Below are positions 11,512-22,083 of a DNA stretch of 64,000 nt, piece after piece. The DNA is from Juglans regia (taxonomy: Eukaryota; Streptophyta; Magnoliopsida; Fagales; Juglandaceae). Below the pieces are notes generated by a model. That model had not been told where the DNA came from. It saw only the letters and a list, made by a program, of their open reading frames with translations, and did no database searches. The stretch spans positions 25,656,562 to 25,720,561 of the forward strand of contig NC_049901.1 of assembly GCF_001411555.2 (NCBI RefSeq), in the 5' to 3' direction. How positions within the stretch are numbered: position 1 is the first letter of the stretch; each line of letters starts with the position of its first letter. The position numbers and the translations under genes were made by a program.

Positions 11512-12306
11512 ATGTCTCATAGGAGTGACTCATCACCAAAGGAGATGGTAGATAACACATCCTTTGTGTTGCAACTCATGCAACAACAGTTTGAGAAGTT
11601 GAACTTAGTGTTGGGTGAAGTGAGGGATAGGATGGATCATCAATATGTGGTAATTAGAAATCTTCATGGCAGGAGAGATAGGAGGCGTCCCGAGTTTAGT
11701 GTTGAAAATGGGTATGAGAATGAAGAGTATGGTGATTCTCTTGTTACTAGGCACGCACTCAATACAAAAATTAAGATGGATAATATAGAGCAGAAGAGTG
11801 AGAATATTTTTCATACTAGATGCCACATCAACAACAATGTATGTAGTATGATCATTGATTTGAGGAGTTGTATTAATTTGGCTAGCACTACTTTAGTTGA
11901 GAAATTGAATTTACGTACCTTGAAACACCCTAGACCATACATGTTGCACTGGTTGAGTGATTGTGGGGAGGTTAGGGTTAGGGTAAATAAGCAAGTGCTA
12001 GTTTCTTTTTCAATTGGGAAATACCAGGATATGGTGCTTTGTGATGTAGTGCCTATACATGCTAGTCATATTTTGTTGGGGAAGTCATGGCAGTATGATA
12101 GGAACGTGATCCATGATGGGTTAAGGAACATGTACAGTTTTGAAAAAGATAGAAAAACAATCAAACTTGCTCCTTTAACTCCAACACAGGTCCATGGGGA
12201 TCAATTGAAGCTGAAATGTGAGGTTGCTCAAAACAGAAAGAGTGAAAATGAGAGTGATAAAAAAAGAAAGAGTAAAAGTGAGAGTGATCAAAAAAAAAAA
12301 AAGTGA
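11512..12306 (+). pseudogene. E3 truncated Gag N-terminus fused to a degenerate protease
   Basis: The start was chosen as ATG at 11512 (MSHRSDSS), homologous to the E2 start; an upstream in-frame ATG lies in leader sequence. About 75 residues of Gag N-terminus run directly into the protease region (RCHINNNVCSMIIDLRSC). Capsid and zinc knuckle are deleted. The protease motif DGGS of E2 is DLRS here, so catalysis is doubtful. The frame ends in a 13-A run (about 12290-12302), after which homology continues in another frame. Confidence 0.85.
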
Positions 12307-13966
12307 AAAGGAGATTGAGCAAACAAAGAAGTGTGAAAGTGAGAATGAGCTGAAAAGCGAGAGTGAAGATGAGAGTGAAAGTGAAAGTGAGATTGAGCTG
12401 AAAAGCAAGAGTGAATGTGAGATTGAGAAGAAAAGAAATAGTGAGACCGAAATGGAGAAAGAGAAAAAAATGAGAGAGAAAAAAGAAGAGGGTGAGACTA
12501 AGACCTCAAGCAAAAGAGAGAATGAGTTGAAAAATAATTATGAGGTCGAGAGTACAAAAAAAGATGAAGAAAAAGAGAGTGACAGAAAAAAAGAGAGTGA
12601 AAAGAAAAAAGAGTGTGAAAGGGAAAAAGAGAGTGAAAAAGAAAAAGAGAGTGAAAAGAAAAGAGAGTGTGAAGAAAGTGAGAGAAAAACAAAGAGAAAA
12701 GTGAGTTTTTATGCTAAGGCGAGTCTTAATCCTAACGAACTTGACGTATGTTTGCCTAGTATTGTTGTCTCTTTGTTGCAGGGATATGAGGTCGTGTTTC
12801 CAAGTGGTGTATTTAGTGGATTGCCACCTAATAGGGAGATAGAGCACTACATTGATTTTGTGCCAAGTGCGACAATTCCTAACCGACCTTTCTTGGAAAA
12901 ACATGAGTCATTGACACATTTAAAGGGACAAGGTAAGTTGTTGACTAGAATGCATGCTAGGCGGGAGGATTGTGTTCAGACTTTTCCTCATGTATTCAAA
13001 TACACACAAGGTATGAAAAATTTTGTGGTTGATACTTTAGCAAGAAGGTATGTCCTTGTCTTCATTTTAGATGCAAAATTGTTGAGATTTGAATATGATA
13101 AGGGATTGCATGCTAATGATGATGACTTTGCTAGTGTGTATGGGACATGTGAGAAAGCATCTTTTGGTAAGTTCTATAAACTAGATTGGTACTTGTTTAG
13201 AAATATTAGATTTTGTGTACCTACTAGTTTTATGCATAAGTTGTTTGTGTGTGATAGACATGCTGGTTTGTTGGGTAACCTTGGTGTAAGGAAGACTTTT
13301 GTTGTGTTGCATGAACATTTGTGGGAATATCATTTGCCTTTCAATGGCGTGTTGCATGAACGTTTGTGGAAGTATCAATTGTCATTCATCGATGTGTTAC
13401 ATGAATGTTTGTGGGAGTATCATTTGCCTTTCATTGACGTGTTACATGAACGTTTGTGGAAGTATCATTTGTCATTCATTAACATGTTGCATGAACGTTT
13501 GTGGGAGTATCATTTGCCATACATTGACTTGTTGCATGAACGTTTACAGGAGTATCATTTGCGTTTCAATGAGTTTGCATATATGGACTTTGTTTTGGGG
13601 CTGCCTAGGAAAGAAAGAAGTAGAGATTCTATTTATATGGTTGTGGATAGATTTATAAAGTTTGCATATAATAGGACCATGCATACTACCACTTTATATT
13701 TTCCTTTCGCAATTGTTTATAGCCCTAATCCATTTACTCCTTTTGAATTAATGCCTTTACCTGTTGACGACATGAGTAGCTTGGATGGATCTTTTCAAAT
13801 TCTTGAACAAATTAATGATATTGAATATGAAATTAATGATAATATTACTAACGTTTTTCCCTTTGATCCAGGTGGAGATTCAAGGTTGAATCCTTTTGAG
13901 GAGAGGGGGATTGATGGGAACCAAGGTGGAGATTCGAGTCGAATCCTTTTGAGGAGAGGGGAATGA
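12303..13966 (+). pseudogene. E3 vestigial pol with K/E/S-rich linker and 15-aa repeats
   Basis: Continues after the A-run slip. First is a charged linker (about 12305-12700), then short pol pieces in order: the pre-RT segment (EIEHYIDFVPSATIPNRP), an RNase H end (HLKGQGKL, then FPHVFKYTQG), the spacer before the integrase finger, six 15-residue repeats, then integrase scraps ([28 protein letters not shown]) and the pol tail. RT (no YFDD) and the integrase catalytic core are absent. The frame is open to the 3' LTR. Its lack of stops despite lost enzymes is notable. Confidence 0.87.
13304..13573 (+). repeat. Six exact-length 45-bp units encoding a 15-aa repeat
   Basis: Unit starts at 13304, 13349, 13394, 13439, 13484 and 13529, each 45 bp, in frame. 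The consensus is close to VLHERLWEYHLPFID. Related units occur in E4 (minus), E6, E7 and the minus fragment at 20211-20472. Confidence 0.93.
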
Positions 13967-14810
13967 TGAGAACCATGATGGGCCTAGTCTTAAAGATCAC
14001 GGAGACAATGCAAGGATTGATGCAATCCACTTGGGACGAGTTTAGCAAGAGCCCAACATTCAAGATGAGGCTTGAAGGATGAAGATCCAATTTTGATTCA
14101 TTTGATCAGCTATGGAAGATGGCAACAACAAGACTTAAAGGCTTTGGGCTCTTGATGGGTTACAACTTATTTAATTCATTTAAAAAACTTATTTTATTAG
14201 TTTAGAATAATTGAGTTTATTGTGGGAAGCACTTAAGGGGGCCTATGCAAGGGTATGTTGGGAAAGTTATTATTTTATTGAACTAGGGTTAGGGTTACTG
14301 TAGCCGAGTTACTGTAGCACCGTACTGTAGCCGCGGTACTGTTCACTCAGGGGTATTTTTGGAAGATGGGGTTTTATTTTATCTAGGTTTTTAATTAAGT
14401 TTTGCTTTAAATACTCTATGTAGCCTCATTCTAATCAGTTTATGAAGTTTATGAAATTTGATGAATTTATTCATTGTGAGTTGAGTTTTACTACTCTTGT
14501 TCTTAATTGAACTTTTGAACTTATCAAAGGTAAATCACAACCTTTGTGGCGTTCTTCCTTTGTAATTTGGGTTCTTGAGACGGGTTCTTCAATGGGTCTA
14601 GATTTTAATATAATTTAGGTTCTTGAAACGAGTTCTCATCAGATCTAGATTCTCTATCCATAGACTTGATTTTGGCTTTCTTGGGAAGTTTTCAAATTGA
14701 CTGTGGGTTCAAGGGATTCCTTTCCCGCGAATTGACTGTGGGTTCAAGGGATTCCTTTCCCGCGAATTGACTGTGGGTTCAAGGGATTCCTTTCCCGCGG
14801 GTTCATATCA
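13964..14810 (+). repeat. E3 3' LTR (family 1, 847 bp) with 35-bp triplication
   Basis: Starts TGATGAGAACC after GAGGAGAGGGGAA and ends GGTTCATATCA. A 35-bp unit near the 3' end is present three times (14695-14729, 14730-14764, 14765-14799). The 5' LTR has it once, which accounts exactly for the 70-bp length difference. Confidence 0.92.
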
Positions 14811-14815
14811 GATAC

Positions 14816-16331
14816 TTACCTGGAAGATCTATTAGATATGCATTTTCATTAAATTGTTCAAGAATTTGGAATAGTCCATCCAAGCTACTCCTATCATCAA
14901 CTGGTAACTTTAAGTCTATAAACAATTTCAATTGGTGAAAATTTAGTAGAAGCATGAACACTCCAATTATATGTGAACTCAATGAATGACAAACAATACT
15001 CCCACAAATGTTCATAAAGCACATCTAAGGTCTTCCTTGAACCAAAATGACCACTGCAATATGCAAACTCAATGAATGACAAATAATACTCCCGCAAACG
15101 TTCATGCAACAAGTCAATGAATGGCAAATGATACTCTCACAAACGTTCATGCAACACGTCTGAAATCTTATTTTCACCAAAATGACCACTTCAATTATAT
15201 GCAAGCTCAATGAAACGCAAATGATACTCCTGCAAATGTTCATGCAACACGTCAATGTATGGCAAATGGTACTCCCACAAACGTTCATGCAACACATCAA
15301 TGAATGAAAAATGATACTTCCACAAACGTTCATGCAATACGTCTTTGAATGACAAATGATATTTTCATAAACATTCATGCAACACAACAAAAATCTTCCT
15401 TACACCAAGGTTACCCAACAAACCACCATGTCTATAACACATAACCAACTTACGCACAAAACTAGTAGGCACACAAAGTACATTATCTCTAAACAAGTAC
15501 CAATCTAGTTTATGGAACTTACCAAACGATGCTTTATCATATGTTCCATACACACTAGAAAAGTCATAATCATTAGCATGCAATTCCTTATCATATATAA
15601 GTCTCAACAATTTTGCATCTAAAATGAAGACAAGGACATACCTTCTTGCTAAAGCATGAATGACAAAATTTTCCATAACTTGTGTGTATTTGAATACATG
15701 AAGAAAAGTCTCAACATTGTCCTCCCACTTAGCATGCATTCTACTCAACAACTTACCTTGTCCCTTTAAGTGTGTTGAGGACTCATGTTCTTCAAATAAA
15801 GGTAGAATAGGAATTGTCACACCTGGCACAAGATCAATGTAGTACTCTATCTCCCTAATAGGTGGCAATCTACTAAACACACCGCTAGGAATCACGATCT
15901 CGTATCCCTGCAACAAAGAAACAACACTTGGCAAAGAGTCGGTAAATTCGTTAGTGTAAAAACTCACTTTTATCTTTCTATTTCTCTCTACAATCTCTCT
16001 TTGTTTTTCCTCTTGTGGCTCCACTCTTTTTTCTTGACTCTCAACCACCTCTCTATTTTCTTTTTCTCTCTCTCTTTCTTTTGATGTTTTGGCCTCATTC
16101 TTTTTTTTCCTCTCACTCTCTTTGTTCTTTTCACTCTATGTTTTTCTTTCACTCTCTTCTTTTTTTGAACTCTATGCCTCACAATTGTTTTTCAACTCAT
16201 TCTCTCTTTTTCTTGAGGTGTCAGCCTCACCCAACTTCCGTCCACTTGGTGGTTCGATCTTCCATTTTGTTACAGCTTGATCATTTTTGTCCCACTTTGA
16301 TTTCCAAGGAGTACTAGAAACCGAAGTATAC
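14816..16331 (-). pseudogene. E4 pol remnant and Gag C-terminal part (minus strand)
   Basis: Read 16331 to 14816: end of the Gag region, a charged K/E/R linker, the pre-RT segment (EIEYYIDLVPGVTIP), an RNase H end, then LHERLWEYHLPFI-type repeats and an integrase scrap. It is broken into several frames (about 15365-16048, 15025-15390, 14803-15024). Gene order and deletions match E6, so this is the same non-autonomous structure in a decayed state. Confidence 0.82.
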
Positions 16332-17391
16332 TAATTGGCCAGTAAACCCTGTGACAATAATGTGTGCTACTTGATGATCAGTGACCAAAGATGTATATCC
16401 TAGGTAATAAATAGATAATAGATAATAGAAATAGAAATAATCGGTGGTAAAACTGGCCATATGCATGATAGTAGATAGAGCAGGCGATATAACCGACCAT
16501 ATATGCATGATGAAGTAAATAATATAAGAAAGAGATATGAAATAAAATTCTTTATTAAAAACATAATACTTACAAGGAGACTAATTCTCAAAGGAGTTGG
16601 AGGTTGAAGACATAAGGAAAAGAAGATTGGGAGATTTACAAAGTGAGCAGGACTGGAACAAAGAGGCTTGGGTGAGAGAGGAAGGGATTTCAGATAAAGA
16701 ATTATGAATACCCTTCTTCCTTCGGGAACCCCTTTATATAGGTACTAGAACAGTACAATACAGTAATTCTAATAATATATGAACAGTACCAGCCGACACT
16801 AAAAACAAACTAACAGTGTACAGGACAAGTAAACTAGTATGTACAATTTTTTGACATGAATAATTATCTTCTGGGGAGGTAATATTCCTGTCAACTTCCG
16901 TCCATCATGCTGACTAATTGAGAAAGTAGTAATCTTTTGGAATCACATAATCTGATGGTCATAATTCACTAATTCCAGTTCAAATGGGTCTTGAGAATCT
17001 ATCAGTTGTACTGGATGGTAAGGTGAGTAATCTTGAGAAGGAGAGGCGGCTTGGTTACTCTGAAAATGAGAGGCCTGTTAAGAAGGTGAGGCCTGATGGG
17101 CTGGTGATAAGTGGGTTGCAGTAGTGGAGATAATCTGCCTAGATGTTGTACTTCTTCTTCATCCTCACTGTTTGAAACCTGTGATATTGCTTCGGCTAAT
17201 TTTTTCAAATCCTTTTTGATGGTAATGTATGCTAGTTGAGCTTGAAATCTGCTTCGTTGGACTAGAACTTCTGGAGTTTTAGTAACTTTTGAAAACATCT
17301 TTACTACATGATCATAAATGTATTTTTCCCACCATTTGACAGAAACTAGGAGGGCTAGAAACATAATGGATTCGAGAGAGGGATGAGGTTT
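16332..17391 (-). other. Foreign segment, possible endogenous pararetrovirus fragment
   Basis: Unrelated to the flanking elements. On the minus strand an open frame (17364-17002, 120 aa) contains a basic/helical stretch and an acidic SNSEDEEE. About 260-300 bases further on is a TATA box (TATATAAAGG, RC near 16733-16742), and about 180 bases beyond that an AATAAA (RC near 16550). End of a reading frame, then TATA, then a short leader with poly(A) signal is the layout of Caulimoviridae genomes, which are common as fossils in plants. No RT or movement-protein motif is present, so the call is tentative. It could be another repeat or a plain gene fragment. Confidence 0.3.
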
Positions 17392-18227
17392 TGATATGAA
17401 CCTGTGGGAATGAATTCCCTTGAACCCACAATCAATTTAAAAACTCCCCAAGAAAGCCAAAACTCAAGTCGAGGATGGAGAATCTAGACCTGATGAGAAC
17501 CCGTTTCAAGAACCTAGATTATATTAAAATCTAGACCCGTTGAAGAACCCGTCTCAATAACCCAGATTACAAATGAGGAACGCCACAAAGTTTGTGATTT
17601 ACCTTTGATAAGTTCAAGAGTTCAATGAAGAACAAGAGGACAAAACTCAACTCACAAATAAAATTCAATATTGTCTAATCTCTCAAATGAGGCTACAAAG
17701 AGTTTTTAAACCCAAACCTAATCAAAACCCTAGCCAAAATAAAGCCCCTTTTACCCAAAATTACCCTGGATGAACAGTACCTGCTACAGTCGCGCGGCTA
17801 CAGTAACCCCTACAATAAATTGATGAAAGCCTAGTTCCTAAAATGTAACTTTCCAAATAAGCCCTTGGCCAAAATACAAGGCCTTCCCAAAAACATAGTT
17901 CATAAGAAATAAGACATGTGAGCCAAGCATCTTCAAGCCTACTTATTCTAAACTAATAAAATAAATCATTTAACCAAGTTAGAAGCCTCCAATAACAATA
18001 GGCCGTATCTCTAAGTCATATCTTCCACAACTTGAATAAAGTGGATCAAAGCTGGTTCTTCTTCTTTCAGACCCATCTTCAGTGTTGGGCTTTTGCTGGC
18101 TTAATCCCAAGTGGATTGCACCAATCCTTGCATTGCTTCCTTGATCTTCTTGGCTCTTGATCTTGTAATTGGCCCATCTGGAACTTGCAAAGGATCTTTA
18201 AGAGTAGGCCCACCTTGGTTCCAATCA
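17392..18227 (-). repeat. E5 3' LTR (family 1, 836 bp)
   Basis: Plus-strand reading TGATATGAACCTGTGGG to GGTTCCAATCA. Carries the long coding tail of the E2 type, but with a stop directly after STWD (TAA, RC at about 18101-18103). Confidence 0.88.
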
Positions 18228-19205
18228 TTTCCCCTCTCCTCAAAAGAATTCAACCTCGAATCTTCACCTACATCAAAAGGAGAAAGATCAGAAACATTGA
18301 AAGTTGCAAAAACTTTATACTCACCTGGAAGATCCACTTTATATGCATTGTCATTAATTTTCTCAAGAATTTGGAAAGGTCCATCTCCTCGAGGATGCAA
18401 CTTAGTCCTTCTATGGGCTGGGAATCTTTCTTTGCGCATGTGAACCCAAACCCAATCGCCTGATTCAAAGATGACACGCCTTCGTCCTTTATTGGCTTGG
18501 GAAGCAACCCTTTCATTATTTTGGGCAATTTGAAGCCGTACCCTCTCATGAAGTGACTTCACCAACTCCGCTTTCTTTTGTCCATCCAAACTACTCCTGT
18601 CATCAACAGGTAAAGGCATCAAATCCAAAGGAGTAAATGGATTAAATCCATAAACAATTTCAAAAGGAGAGTATGAAGTAGTAGTTTGTATCGTCCTATT
18701 ATATGCACAAACTCTATAAATGGCAAACAATCCTCCCAAGTTTTTAAATTCTTATGAACAACAGTGCGTAAAAGCTGAGTTAAAGTCCTATTAACTACTT
18801 CAGTCTGACCATCAGTTTGCAGATGACAAGTAGTGGAAAATAAGAGCTTTGTACCCAATTTCCCCCACAACACCTTCCAAAAGTAGCTAAATAATTTAAC
18901 ATCCCTATCAGAAACAATACTCCTAGGTACACCATGGAGTCGCACTATCTCTCGGAAAAACAAGTCAACTATGTTTGTTGCATCATCTGTTTTATGGCAT
19001 GGAATGAAATGTGACATCTTACTGAATCTATCCACAACCACAAAAATATAATCTCTACTTCTTTTGGTCCTAGGCAGCCCCAAAACAAAGTCCATAGATA
19101 TGTCTACCCATGGCTCATTAGGAACGGGTAAGGGTGTATACAACTCATATGGCAAAACCTTAGATTTGGCCTTTCTACATGTAATGCACCTTCCACAAAT
19201 ACGGT
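18101..19205 (-). pseudogene. E5 integrase remnant
   Basis: Two overlapping frames on the minus strand (19155-18619 and 18739-18101) cover the integrase from just before [11 protein letters not shown] to the C-terminus. The core motifs SDRD and [10 protein letters not shown] are present. A frameshift near 18720-18735 separates the core from [13 protein letters not shown] and the tail. The finger domain is lost at the 19205 breakpoint. Confidence 0.88.
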
Positions 19206-20210
19206 AGAACTGACCTTAGGGCAAACTCAAGGTAGAACTGACCCTGAAATTTATTTAGAGTGGGAGAAAAGAATTGAGTTGGTGTTTAATTGTCATAACT
19301 ACTTTGAGGAGAAGAAGGTGAAGTTGGCTGTAATTGAGTTCACTGATTATGAGATTGTTTGGTGGGATCAATGAGTGACCAATAGGAGGAGGAATCTTGA
19401 GAGGCCTGTAGAAACATGGAGAGAGTTGAAAGCTATCATGCGGCGGAGATTTGTACCTAGCCACTACTACAGAGACCTCTACCAAAAATTACAAAATCTT
19501 ATACAGGGGTCTAGGAGTGTAGAGGACTACCATAAGGAGATGGAGGTGGCGATGATTCGGGCTAATGTAGTGGAGGATCGGGAGGCCACGATGACAAGAT
19601 TATTGAGGGGGTTGAATAGGGAGATAGCCAATGTAGTTGAGTTGCAACATTATGAGGAGGTAGAGGACATGGTGCACATGGCTATGATGGTGGAGAGACG
19701 GCTAAAAGGAAAAGGGTACATCAAGGTATACTTCGGTTTCTAATACACCTTGGAAATCAAAGTGGGATAAAAATGATCAAGTTGTAGCAAAGGGGAAGAC
19801 CGAACCACCAATGGGAAAAGATTTGGGTGAGGCTGAAACCTCAAGAAAAGAGAGAATGAGTTGAATAACAATTGTGAGGCCGAGAGTTCAAAAAAAGAGG
19901 AGACTGAAAGAAAAACTGAGAGTGAAAAGAACAAAGAGTGAGTGGAAAAAAGAGAATGAGGCCGAAACATCAAAAGAAAAAGAGAGAGAAAAGGAAAATA
20001 GAGTTGAGAGTCAAGAAAAAAGAGTGAAGCCACAAGAGGAAAAAGAAAGAGAGATTGTAGATAGAAATAAAAAGACAAAAGTGAGTTTTTATGCTAAGGC
20101 AAGCTCTTATGCTAACGAATTTAACGACTCTTTGCCTAGTGTTGTTGTTTCTTTCTTGCAGGGATATGAGGTCGTGTCACCTATTAAGGAGATAGAGCAC
20201 TACATTGATC
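19206..20210 (+). pseudogene. Rearranged Gag fragment of the E6 type (plus strand)
   Basis: Gag capsid region (WWDQ, then [14 protein letters not shown] and [13 protein letters not shown]) followed by the charged linker and the pre-RT segment. Stops and shifts interrupt it at about 19372 and 19743-19870. The left edge is patchwork: GGTAGAACTGACC occurs at about 19203 and again at about 19231, separated by an out-of-place gag piece. The right edge flips into minus-strand pol remnant at about 20210. Confidence 0.82.
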
Positions 20211-20472
20211 TTGACACCAGAATGACTACTCCAAATATATGCAAACTCAATGAAGGGCAAATGATAGTCCCACAAACGTTCATGCAACAGGTCAATGTAT
20301 GGCAAATGATACTCCCACAAACATTCATGCAACACATCAATGAATGACAATTGATACTTCCATAAACGTTCATGCAACACGTCATTGAAAGGCAAATGAT
20401 ATTCCCACAAACGTTCATGCAAGACAACAAAAGTCTGACTTACACCATGGTTACCCAACAAACCACCATGTC

Positions 20473-21194
20473 TGATGGGAACCAAGGTGGGCCTAGTCTT
20501 AAAGATATGTTGCACGTTCCAGATGGGCCAAATACAAGTTCAAGGGCTTAAACGATGAAGATTATGCTTTGATTCAATTCATAAGCTATGGAAAGGGCAA
20601 CAACATAACTTATAGGCTTTGGACACTTGAAGGCTTTCAACTTATTTAATTAATTTCAAGGACCTATTTTATTTGCTTAGAATAATTGGGTTTATAACTA
20701 TGTAAGGGCATGTTGGGAAAGTTATTATTTTATTGAACTAGGGTTAGGGTTACTGTAGCCGAGTTACTGTAGCTCGGCACTGTAGCCGCGGCACTGTTCA
20801 TCCAGGGGTACTTTTGGAAGATGGGGGTTTATTTTGGCTAGGGTTTCATTAGGTTTTCCTTTAAATACTCTATGTAGCCTCATTTTAATCAGATTATGAA
20901 GTTTATGAAATTTGATGAATTTATTCATTGTGAGTTGAGTTTTACTCCTCTTGTTCTTAATTGAACTTTTGAACTTATCAAAGGTAAATCACAACCTTTG
21001 TGGCGTTCCTCCTTTGTAATCTGGGTTCTTGAGACGGGTTCTTCAACGGGTCTAGATTTTAATATAATCTAGGTTCTTGAAACAAGTTCTCATCGGGTCT
21101 AGGTTCTCCATCCTTTGACTTGATTTTGGCTTTCTTGGGAAGTTTTCAAATTGACTGTGGGTTCAAGGGATTCCTTTCCCGCGGGTTCATATCA
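20473..21194 (+). repeat. E6 5' LTR (722 bp)
   Basis: TGATGGGAACC to GGTTCATATCA. TATA-like CTTTAAATAC near 20861. The encoded tail is short (GPNTSSRA then stop). Confidence 0.93.
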
Positions 21195-22083
21195 TTTGGT
21201 ATCAGAGCCAGGTTTCCAATCAGGTCTGATTCTATCTTTTAATTATAGCATCCTTTAATTTAATTCTAGGGCTTCATTGTGCTAGGATTGCCAAAAAAAA
21301 AAAATAGAAACAAAAAGTAGGCTTCCAAAATTCTTAGGATTTTGGGTTTGGCTGAAATTTGCATCACCTAGGGTTTCAAAATTCTAGGGTTTCCTGCATC
21401 TCTAAGTTTATCTGTTGCTTGGAGTGTCGTTCCATTGATTCTCTTCTTCTTCATTGTCGTGCTTGAATTCAATTGCTTGATTTTCACAACTGAATATTGC
21501 TATTTGTGATTGAATTGGTGAAAAGAAAAGAAAGGAAAAGAAAAGAAAAGAAAAAAGAAAGGAAAAGAAAAGAAAAGAAAAGAAAATTCAAAAAAAAAAA
21601 AAAGTAGAAGAATAAGAGGAAGAAGAAGAAGAAAAGAGAAGGTAGCATATTCAAAGTTGCTACATAGTTTCAACAAAGAGAAAGAAAGTTTTTGTTGATT
21701 AAGCTTTTATCATCATAGGAGCTGATTACATCTTTCTTGTATAGATTACTCTTTCCCTCGTATAAATTCCTAGAGTCTCGTGCCATTTTTTTTTTCATTC
21801 CTTCCGTGTTTCTCTTGTTCTTGTTTCTTGGACCTAATTACTAGTTGGGATAAAACAAGGTTGCTTTGTCTTGATTGAGTCAATTAGTTCTTAAAGAACT
21901 TGAGTGGGAAAACTCTTGAGGTAAAAGGCAAAGAGAGTGTGAGACTATTATCGAAAAAAGCCAATTAAGAGTGAAACACGAGTGGAGTGTCATTATTGGA
22001 GTGTAAACACGTGAGGGAGTGTGTGAGGTTTACTTTTTTTTTTTTTTTTCTACCACTAACATTCTCTTGTGTAGCGCCTGATA
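21195..22083 (+). other. E6 leader with primer site
   Basis: TGGTATCAGAGCCAGGTTT at 21197-21215 fully matches the initiator-Met tRNA 3' end. Purine microsatellite of AAAAGAAAGG type about 21520-21640. CTACCACTAAC, a pyrimidine tract and TGTAG precede the gag ATG. No coding potential. Confidence 0.82.

Larger units (their letters stand above)
9849..14810 (+). mobile_element. E3: complete non-autonomous family-1 element with target duplication GATAC
   Basis: Both LTRs present (9849-10625 and 13964-14810), flanked by the 5-bp duplication GATAC at 9844-9848 and 14811-14815. The interior has the altered primer site, a GA-rich leader, a Gag N-terminus fused to a protease-like domain without capsid or zinc knuckle, and a pol remnant without RT or integrase core. 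It needs enzymes in trans. The LTRs differ at roughly a dozen positions by eye and by 70 bp in length, the latter explained by two extra 35-bp repeat units in the 3' LTR. Confidence 0.92.
8986..16331 (-). mobile_element. E4: minus-strand non-autonomous family-1 element, 5'-truncated, split by E3
   Basis: On the minus strand: part of gag, a charged linker, a pol remnant, the polypurine tract and the 3' LTR (8986-9755). E3 sits inside it at a GATAC duplication (9844-9848 and 14811-14815). Removing E3 joins 9848 to 14816 and restores the pol tail. It has no RT or integrase core. Homology to gag stops at about 16331, where unrelated DNA begins, so the gag start, leader and 5' LTR are missing. Confidence 0.85.
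17392..19205 (-). mobile_element. E5: 3' fragment of a family-1 autonomous-type element (minus strand)
   Basis: 3' LTR (17392-18227), polypurine tract reverse complement (TTTCCCCTCTCCTC, 18228-18241), then integrase up to about 19205, where homology stops abruptly and a plus-strand gag piece begins. RT, protease, gag and 5' LTR are missing. Its sequence is closest to E2, not to the non-autonomous copies. Left flank GGTTT; no partner duplication. Confidence 0.87.

Noticed and set aside
12175..12692. Ser/Phe-rich minus-strand open frames opposite the K/E-rich linker
   Set aside because: They are the complement of AAAGAG-type coding repeats in gag-pol. The same shadows occur opposite every copy (3963-4280, 22961-23308, 28103-28402).
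21197..21215. Possible tRNA-Met gene fragment
   Set aside because: Only the complement of the tRNA 3' end is present, directly after an LTR. It is a primer-binding site.
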